Assembly (NCBI GenBank): GCA_018828825.1
Contig: JAHJUV010000077.1
Location: forward strand, 1-10,570
Reading direction: 5' to 3'
Length of the DNA: 10,570 nucleotides
From: Planctomycetota bacterium
Lineage (GTDB): Bacteria > Planctomycetota > Phycisphaerae > Sedimentisphaerales > UBA12454
In this document: piece after piece, positions 6,818 to 10,570 of the stretch
Position numbering within the stretch: position 1 is the first letter of the stretch
How the letters are laid out: each line of letters opens with the position of its first letter
Notes under the pieces: generated by a model
What the model saw: only the letters and a program-made list of their open reading frames with translations
Database searches by the model: none
Told to the model about the DNA's origin: nothing
Program-made: the position numbers and the translations under genes

Positions 6818-8461
6818 TCACTGCTGTTCTTCTACATCTATAATATTAGCCTCAAGCTCGGTAAGCACTGTCTTTATAATGGGGCTGTTTGCCGCCTCAT
6901 CAATTGTTTTCTGGCTTGCCTTTGCGCCGCGGGGTTTGGGCTTTGGCTGATTTTGCGAAGCCTCCCCAATAGTCTCAAAACTCACTTTCAGTTTCAATCC
7001 CGTCCCCTGCTCTAAAACCTGCACAATCTTTTCCGCCCTGCCGTTGCTCTGGCACAGCTTCATCCAAAATTCATCGCTCGCAGAAAAACCGATAGCCAGC
7101 AGATTCCCGCTCAGCCTCAGTGGAATCGCTTTCTTGAGAAGCTCTGCAATCCTCGCGTTAGCGCTCGACTTTGCAAATTCGATTATCTTGTCCCAGTTTT
7201 GTTTTATCTGTTCAATATCCGCAGTCGAATCGAGAACAGGCTTTTCAGGAGCGGAAATTTCCTCATGCTGTTTATTTAATGGCTTTTCAATTATTGGGGT
7301 GTTTTTTTTTAACTTCTCAGCCGGACTGCCGCCGCCAGCCTTGGCACCGAGCAGGTCGGGTATACTCATAAAATGTTCAGACAAAGCAACTCTAAGCAGC
7401 GCCGCTTCCAATAGTGCCCTCGGATTGTCGCTGTTCTTTATCGGCCATCGCAATTTTTCAAAAATCGCGATATTGTAAACAAGCCCCGGTATATCGAAAT
7501 TGTCTGCTATTTCTGTCAGTCTTTTCTTTTCAGCCTCGGTAAGGATTACAAGCGATGATTGTGCCGCCGCCAGAATCATCATATCGCGAAGGCTTTGGAC
7601 TATCGCATCGAGCAGTCCGGTACAGCTAAGACCTGTATTGAGCAGTTCATCGACGGCCTGTAATGTCCCGCCCGCATCTGCCGTTCCGATTTTTTCAAGA
7701 AGCTGATATGTCTTTTCACTGCTCGGCAGGCCCAGCAAATCTTCGAGCATTTTCACCGTCAATGGCTGTTGGCCGGCGCTGATAATCTGGTCGAGCAAAC
7801 TTAGGCCGTCCCGCATTGACCCGTTGGCAAGTCTTGCCAGTGCGATTATGCAGTCGTCTTCAAACTTGATTTTCTCTTCGGTAAGGATTTTCTTAAGCTG
7901 GTCGATAATATCGGCTGCGCTGATATTGGAAAAATCGAACCTTTGGCATCGCGACTGGATTGTCGCCAGAACTTTATTCGGCTCGGTCGTCGCGAAGATA
8001 AATTTAACGTGTGAAGGCGGCTCTTCGAGCACTTTCAAAAGTGCGTTAAACGCGTTGGTGCTGAGCATATGAACTTCGTCGATGATATATATTTTAAATC
8101 TCGCTCTTGCGGGTCGATAAATCGCGTTTTGCCTAAGTTCCCGGATATCGTCAACGCTGTTATTTGATGCACCGTCGATTTCGATAACATCGATATCTTC
8201 GCCGCTGTTTATAGCAGTGCAGCTATCACATTTAAGACACGGTTCGACTGTCGGCCCCTCGGCTGAGAGGCAGTTTAGCGATTTGGCAAGGATTCTGGCC
8301 ATTGTCGTTTTGCCCACCCCTCTTGTACCGCTAAAAAGATACGCATGAGCGACTTTGTCGGTTTTTATCGCGTTTTTCAGCGTCTGTGAAATCGCGTCTT
8401 GCCCGACAACTTCGTCGAACCTTTGTGAGCGGTACCTTCTCGCAAGTACAGTATAGGCCAT
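6818..8461 (-). CDS. dnaX: DNA polymerase III subunit gamma/tau
   Basis: DnaX is the ATPase of the clamp-loader complex; tau also links loader, polymerase and helicase at the replication fork. The 547-residue product has the AAA+ core: Walker A G-T-R-G-V-G-K-T (45-52), the four zinc cysteines C64, C75, C78 and C81, Walker B I-I-D-E-V-H (126-131), and the sensor-1 block F-I-F-A-T-T-E-P-N-K. A three-domain clamp-loader core reaches about residue 370, followed by a poorly conserved charged and proline-containing tail expected of tau. A run of nine A spans codons 384-387 (7302-7310), just after the core; both alternative frames stop within a few codons, as expected for gamma-type short forms. GGAGG (8466-8470) lies 4 bases before the ATG, and a strong promoter lies upstream. 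The frequent downstream partners ybaB and recR are absent; the gene instead runs convergently into the GH31 gene. Confidence 0.97.
   Translation of the reverse strand: MAYTVLARRYRSQRFDEVVGQDAISQTLKNAIKTDKVAHAYLFSGTRGVGKTTMARILAKSLNCLSAEGPTVEPCLKCDSCTAINSGEDIDVIEIDGASNNSVDDIRELRQNAIYRPARARFKIYIIDEVHMLSTNAFNALLKVLEEPPSHVKFIFATTEPNKVLATIQSRCQRFDFSNISAADIIDQLKKILTEEKIKFEDDCIIALARLANGSMRDGLSLLDQIISAGQQPLTVKMLEDLLGLPSSEKTYQLLEKIGTADAGGTLQAVDELLNTGLSCTGLLDAIVQSLRDMMILAAAQSSLVILTEAEKKRLTEIADNFDIPGLVYNIAIFEKLRWPIKNSDNPRALLEAALLRVALSEHFMSIPDLLGAKAGGGSPAEKLKKNTPIIEKPLNKQHEEISAPEKPVLDSTADIEQIKQNWDKIIEFAKSSANARIAELLKKAIPLRLSGNLLAIGFSASDEFWMKLCQSNGRAEKIVQVLEQGTGLKLKVSFETIGEASQNQPKPKPRGAKASQKTIDEAANSPIIKTVLTELEANIIDVEEQQ
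7302..7310 (-). promoter_or_regulatory. A9 slippage site in dnaX
   Basis: On the coding strand the context is TTAAAAAAAAAC, read L384-K385-K386-N387. Gain of one A (or a -1 ribosomal slip) gives K-H-P-N-N then TGA, a 391-residue product. Loss of one A (or +1) gives T-P-Q then TAA, 389 residues. Thermus thermophilus dnaX makes gamma by slippage on a run of nine A at an equivalent place. Slippage here is inferred, not shown. Confidence 0.6.
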
Positions 8462-8491
8462 CAGTCCTCCACATAAAACCGGTGAAAAACT

Positions 8492-8520
8492 ATAATAAAG
8501 CCTCGATGTCCTTTAGTCAA
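8492..8520 (-). promoter_or_regulatory. dnaX promoter
   Basis: Read on the minus strand: TTGACT (8515-8520), an exact 17-base spacer and TATTAT (8492-8497). Each box differs from the sigma-70 consensus at one base. Transcription would start near 8485, leaving a leader of about 25 bases containing the GGAGG ribosome binding site. Confidence 0.75.
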
Positions 8521-8546
8521 ATTGAATTGTTTTAACCGCTTTACGC

Positions 8547-8574
8547 TTGTCTTTTACCCACAATTCGATACAAT
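8547..8574 (+). promoter_or_regulatory. SRP RNA (ffs) promoter
   Basis: TTGTCT (8547-8552), a 16-base spacer and TACAAT (8569-8574) place the transcription start at about 8580-8582. This is exactly the first base of the GC-rich closing stem of the SRP RNA. The promoter is back to back with that of dnaX, with about 26 bases between the two -35 boxes. Confidence 0.7.
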
Positions 8575-8579
8575 ACCGC

Positions 8580-8682
8580 CGGCCGGGCCCGGACAAGCTG
8601 TGCCTGCAGAACTTGGTCAGGCGCGGAAGCGAGCAGCCACATGCCAGACATTGCTGTGTTTGGAAAACCCGGCCGCTTTTTT
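8580..8682 (+). ncRNA. ffs: Bacterial small signal recognition particle RNA (4.5S type)
   Basis: This RNA binds Ffh and directs co-translational targeting of membrane proteins. The diagnostic domain IV hairpin lies at 8615-8638: GGTCAGG, a CGC/GCG stem, a GGAA tetraloop, then AGCAGCC. It is the same layout as E. coli 4.5S RNA with a changed but still paired apical stem. Below it, G-C-x-G-U-G-x-C-U-G at about 8598-8607 can pair imperfectly with 8644-8655. The ends close through CGGCCGGG (8580-8587) and CCCGGCCG (8668-8675), followed by a T run. At about 100 nucleotides it is the short form without an Alu domain. A neighbouring dnaX agrees with Bacillus, where the SRP RNA gene is also beside dnaX, though there in the same direction. 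Exact ends are inferred from the promoter and the T run. Confidence 0.9.
8668..8682 (+). terminator. Partial terminator at the end of ffs
   Basis: The 3' half of the SRP closing stem (8668-8675) is followed by C and six T (8677-8682), so the RNA's own terminal stem may act as a rho-independent terminator. The ferredoxin ribosome binding site starts only six bases later, so termination is probably incomplete. Confidence 0.45.
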
Positions 8683-8699
8683 AAATTGGAGGGAAAAAT

Positions 8700-8882
8700 A
8701 TGAAGGTTAGAATAGACGACAGTTGTACAGCGTGCGGGCTGTGTGTCGAGACCTGTCCGGAAGTTTTTCGGATGGGCGATGAAATCGCAGAGGTTATAGT
8801 CGAGCAGGTTCCGCCGCAATTCGAGGACGCCGCACAGCAGGCCGCGGATGAATGTCCCGTAGAGGCTATAGAAGTCGAGTAA
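8700..8882 (+). CDS. Single-cluster [4Fe-4S] ferredoxin
   Basis: A 60-residue acidic electron carrier. The C-x2-C-x2-C-x3-C-P motif (C9, C12, C15, C19) is followed by a single C-P (C52) near the end. This is the pattern of one-cluster ferredoxins such as that of Thermotoga maritima, which is also 60 residues long; by analogy C9, C12, C15 and C52 bind the cluster. In that protein the extra cysteine corresponding to C19 forms a disulfide with a cysteine near residue 43, but no partner cysteine is present here. GGAGGG at 8688-8693, six bases before the ATG, fixes the start. No separate promoter is seen; the gene is immediately downstream of ffs and probably uses its promoter by read-through. The redox partner is not indicated by neighbours. 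Confidence 0.93.
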   Translation: MKVRIDDSCTACGLCVETCPEVFRMGDEIAEVIVEQVPPQFEDAAQQAADECPVEAIEVE

Positions 8883-8894
8883 TCGGCTCGACTA

Positions 8895-9704
8895 TCAGCG
8901 GGATAATTGTTTGCTTCGCTTTGCAGCGGCGGTAAGGGCTTCATTCACGATTTTTCCAAATTTACGCTTCGAAAACACCTTCATCGCAGCTTCCGTAGTT
9001 CCGCCGGGGGAGGTTACCTTTCTTCTTAAAATATCCGGTGTTTGACCATTTATAAAAGCTTCAACAGCAAGCAGGCCTGCACCCTTAGCGGTCTGCAGAA
9101 CAAGTATTTCGGCCAACTCCTTTTTTAGACCCAATTTCTGAGCGGTCTTTATCATCTCCTCCATCAGTAAAAAGAAATACGCAGGTCCCGAGCCGCTGAC
9201 CGCCGTGACGGTATCGATAAGTTTTTCATCGCTGACCTCAACCGCAAGACCGACAGCAGAAAAAATCCGCACAACAGCCCCGACTTTGGCCTTCGCATTT
9301 TTCGTCGCATATATCGCCGCGGCGCCGGCGCCAATAAGAGCAGGAGTATTCGGCATCACACGAACGACAGGAACATCACCAAGAACCTTTTGGATTCTTT
9401 TGGTGGTAATACCCGCGGCGATGGAAACAATTAAAAGATTTTTTTTCACAGACCCTTTAATCTCTTTCAAAACGTCCGCCATATTCTGAGGCTTGACGCT
9501 CAAAACGAGTATATTTACCGCCTTGGCCAATTTGCAATTGTCAGAGGCGGGAGCAACCTTGTATTTTTTACAGATAGTCTTGACCCGCCCCGCTCGAACA
9601 TCGCTGATAACTATATCCTTGGATTTGTAGAGTTTGGCGTCGATAACGCCTTTGATAATCGCCTCGGCCATATTACCGGCGCCGATAAAACCTATTTTAG
9701 CCAT
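8895..9704 (-). CDS. proC: Pyrroline-5-carboxylate reductase
   Basis: ProC reduces 1-pyrroline-5-carboxylate to L-proline with NAD(P)H, the last step of proline synthesis, in the cytoplasm. The 269 residues equal the E. coli length. The Rossmann N-terminus is K-I-G-F-I-G-A-G-N-M-A-E-A-I (3-16). V-R-V-M-P-N-T-P-A follows mid-protein, S-G-S-G-P-A-Y lies at 170-176, and the signature V-T-S-P-G-G-T-T at 230-237 continues with E-A-A-M. AAGGAG on the minus strand at about 9709-9714 supports the ATG. The gene meets the ferredoxin tail to tail with 12 bases between the stop codons and is divergent from the flavin reductase gene. Its leader contains a long imperfect palindrome that could fold in the mRNA. 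Confidence 0.97.
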   Translation of the reverse strand: MAKIGFIGAGNMAEAIIKGVIDAKLYKSKDIVISDVRAGRVKTICKKYKVAPASDNCKLAKAVNILVLSVKPQNMADVLKEIKGSVKKNLLIVSIAAGITTKRIQKVLGDVPVVRVMPNTPALIGAGAAAIYATKNAKAKVGAVVRIFSAVGLAVEVSDEKLIDTVTAVSGSGPAYFFLLMEEMIKTAQKLGLKKELAEILVLQTAKGAGLLAVEAFINGQTPDILRRKVTSPGGTTEAAMKVFSKRKFGKIVNEALTAAAKRSKQLSR

Positions 9705-9721
9705 TTAAAACTCCTTGCCTG

Positions 9722-9784
9722 CCCGCCATAGCCTTCTTGTCCGTTCGTAGTCCCTTAGGGACGAAGACGGATGGCGACGGCGGG
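9722..9784. repeat. Long imperfect palindrome (REP-like)
   Basis: Outer arms CCCGCC (9722-9727) and GGCGGG (9779-9784), nested CGCCAT and ATGGCG (9724-9729 and 9771-9776), and a central GTCCC-TTA-GGGAC (9750-9762) flanked by partly complementary arms make a long interrupted hairpin. The 11-base core at 9751-9761 is the exact reverse complement of 1851-1861. It sits in the proC leader, with the flavin reductase promoter on its other side. It is probably a dispersed intergenic repeat. Confidence 0.6.
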
Positions 9785-9806
9785 TTAATTTATGGTTTCC
9801 TTTTAC

Positions 9807-9850
9807 TTGCGGCTAATACCCTGCCGCATTATAGTTATAATATAATTTTA
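9807..9850. promoter_or_regulatory. Overlapping divergent promoters for proC and the flavin reductase gene
   Basis: Plus strand: TTGCGG (9807-9812), a 17-base spacer and TATAGT (9830-9835); perfect TATAAT boxes at 9836-9841 and 9841-9846 are alternatives. Minus strand: TATAAT at 9828-9833 with a weak TTCGCT 17 bases upstream (9851-9856). The two -10 boxes overlap, so only one polymerase could bind at a time. GCGGC (9809-9813) and GCCGC (9823-9827) form an inverted repeat between the plus-strand boxes. Confidence 0.4.
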
Positions 9851-9893
9851 AGCGAAGAGTTAGAAATTTGCAAATTCTTAAGGGAGTTAAAAA

Positions 9894-10403
9894 ATGCAGA
9901 AAAAAGCCGATTACGCAGAGGCAATCAAAACCAAATATCCGGAACAGCTCGTAATAGCCGTCGCCAAAGACAAAAACGGCAAGGCCAATCCCATAACAAT
10001 CGGCTGGAGTATGATTGCCAGCGGCGAGCCTGCTATGCTGGCGATTGCCCTTACGCCCAAAAGATACACAACCGCGGCCATAAGGCACAGCAAATGCTTT
10101 ACCGTGGCGTACCCCAGCGAAGATATGGCCGAATTGGCCTTGTTTTTCGGCACGCACAGCGGAAGGGACACCGATAAGTTTGCCGAGACCGGCTGCAAAA
10201 CGAGTCCGGCTGATAAAATCGATTCGGTGATAATCGATGATGCAGTCGCTAATTTTGAATGCACTCTCGAAAGCGAACATACCGCCGGCGACCATATAAT
10301 CTTTGTCGGCAAAGTCGTCGCCTGCCACGTAAATACAAAACCGAAAGGCAGATTATATTCTGTGGCGACAAACCGCGTCCTTGGCGGAGTGATTAAGAAA
10401 TAA
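9894..10403 (+). CDS. Flavin reductase-like FMN-binding protein
   Basis: A 169-residue protein of the flavin reductase-like (split-barrel, FMN-binding) family. Members bind FMN as dimers and transfer electrons from NAD(P)H or other donors, and many in anaerobes are of unknown substrate. The family pattern is visible: V-I-A-V-A at 20-24, the I-T-I-G-W-S-M-I-A-S strand at 34-43 (usually near the flavin phosphate), L-T-P-x-R, a K-C-F-T-V-A-Y-P strand, K-F-A-E-T-G-C, and a late H-I-I-F-V-G-K-V strand. GGGAG at about 9882-9886 supports the ATG. It is monocistronic as far as the window shows. The nearby ferredoxin could be a redox partner, but they are not in one operon, so this is only a guess. 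Confidence 0.85.
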   Translation: MQKKADYAEAIKTKYPEQLVIAVAKDKNGKANPITIGWSMIASGEPAMLAIALTPKRYTTAAIRHSKCFTVAYPSEDMAELALFFGTHSGRDTDKFAETGCKTSPADKIDSVIIDDAVANFECTLESEHTAGDHIIFVGKVVACHVNTKPKGRLYSVATNRVLGGVIKK

Positions 10404-10452
10404 AAATGCAAAATGGCATATTAAGACGTAGGAATTCAGGACGAAAAAATAG

Positions 10453-10480
10453 TTGAATTTGGAGAAATTCATGATATAAT
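10453..10480 (+). promoter_or_regulatory. Putative promoter for the gene starting at 10532
   Basis: TTGAAT (10453-10458), a 16-base spacer and a perfect TATAAT (10475-10480) precede the last start codon by about 50 bases. The stretch 10404-10452 after the flavin reductase gene holds one GAATTCAG repeat and no visible terminator. Confidence 0.5.
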
Positions 10481-10531
10481 TCATAAAGCACCGAGGAATA
10501 GCAACAAACATAGAATTAATAAGGATGACAA

Positions 10532-10570
10532 ATGAGTTCACAAATACATTTAAAACAGTCAAGATTAGAG
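10532..10570 (+). CDS. Start of an unidentified gene, cut by the window edge
   Basis: An ATG at 10532 is preceded by AAGGA (10521-10525) at a good distance and opens a frame of 13 codons, M-S-S-Q-I-H-L-K-Q-S-R-L-E, continuing off the window. The promoter upstream supports a real gene. Too little is visible to assign a family. Confidence 0.5.
   Translation, partial: MSSQIHLKQSRLE

Noticed and set aside
8541..8819. Minus-strand open frame across ffs and the ferredoxin start
   Set aside because: It is opposite a structured RNA and a good ferredoxin gene; the coding look is an accident of GC-rich stems.
8873..8893. AGTCGAG / CTCGACT inverted repeat around the ferredoxin stop as a bidirectional terminator
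   Set aside because: The 7-base stem has no T run on either side. It may help separate the convergent genes, but a terminator call is not supported.
9813..10411. Two long minus-strand frames opposite the flavin reductase gene
   Set aside because: The plus-strand frame has a ribosome binding site, promoter and family pattern; the antisense frames have none.

Overview
The window looks like a chromosomal segment of an anaerobic or microaerophilic Planctomycetota bacterium, most likely of the Phycisphaerae/Sedimentisphaerales type. This is inferred from three things: a secreted glycoside hydrolase ending in a planctomycete-style dockerin-like module (repeats of the D-x-N-x-D-G ... L/F-A-x-x-W-L kind), a PdxJ of the variant type shared with Bacteroidota (HPRPDERHIR signature), and a clostridial/Thermotoga-type single-cluster ferredoxin. 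No taxonomic search was possible.

Layout from left to right. An AT-rich DUF4238 gene of unknown function (54-977) precedes two biosynthetic genes: pdxJ (vitamin B6, 1058-1792), which appears to be transcribed without a leader, and dapA (lysine/diaminopimelate, 1902-2774). Next is a 500-base scrap region (2767-3282) in which pieces of three unrelated genes are joined end to end: the start of an aldo/keto reductase, the tail of a GH31-type dockerin protein, and the tail of an ABC-F ATPase. After a promoter region comes a large secreted GH31 glycosidase with FN3, PA14 and dockerin modules (3482-6727). It shares an exact 66-base segment with the scrap region.

Convergent to the GH31 gene is dnaX (6818-8461, minus strand), with a run of nine A that may make a short gamma-like product. 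A well-formed divergent spacer separates dnaX from the SRP RNA gene (ffs, about 8580-8682, plus strand). The ffs gene runs almost directly into a small [4Fe-4S] ferredoxin gene (8700-8882). proC (8895-9704, minus strand) meets the ferredoxin tail to tail and is divergent from a flavin reductase-like gene (9894-10403). The first 13 codons of an unidentified gene start at 10532 and run off the window.

Most of the window is ordinary housekeeping and carbohydrate catabolism. I see no CRISPR array, tRNA, intact insertion sequence, prophage or recognisable multi-gene defence system. The observations most worth checking are the three-gene fragment mosaic with its 66-base repeat, the A9 slippage site in dnaX, the SRP RNA acting as the ferredoxin leader, and the leaderless pdxJ promoter with a palindrome in its spacer.
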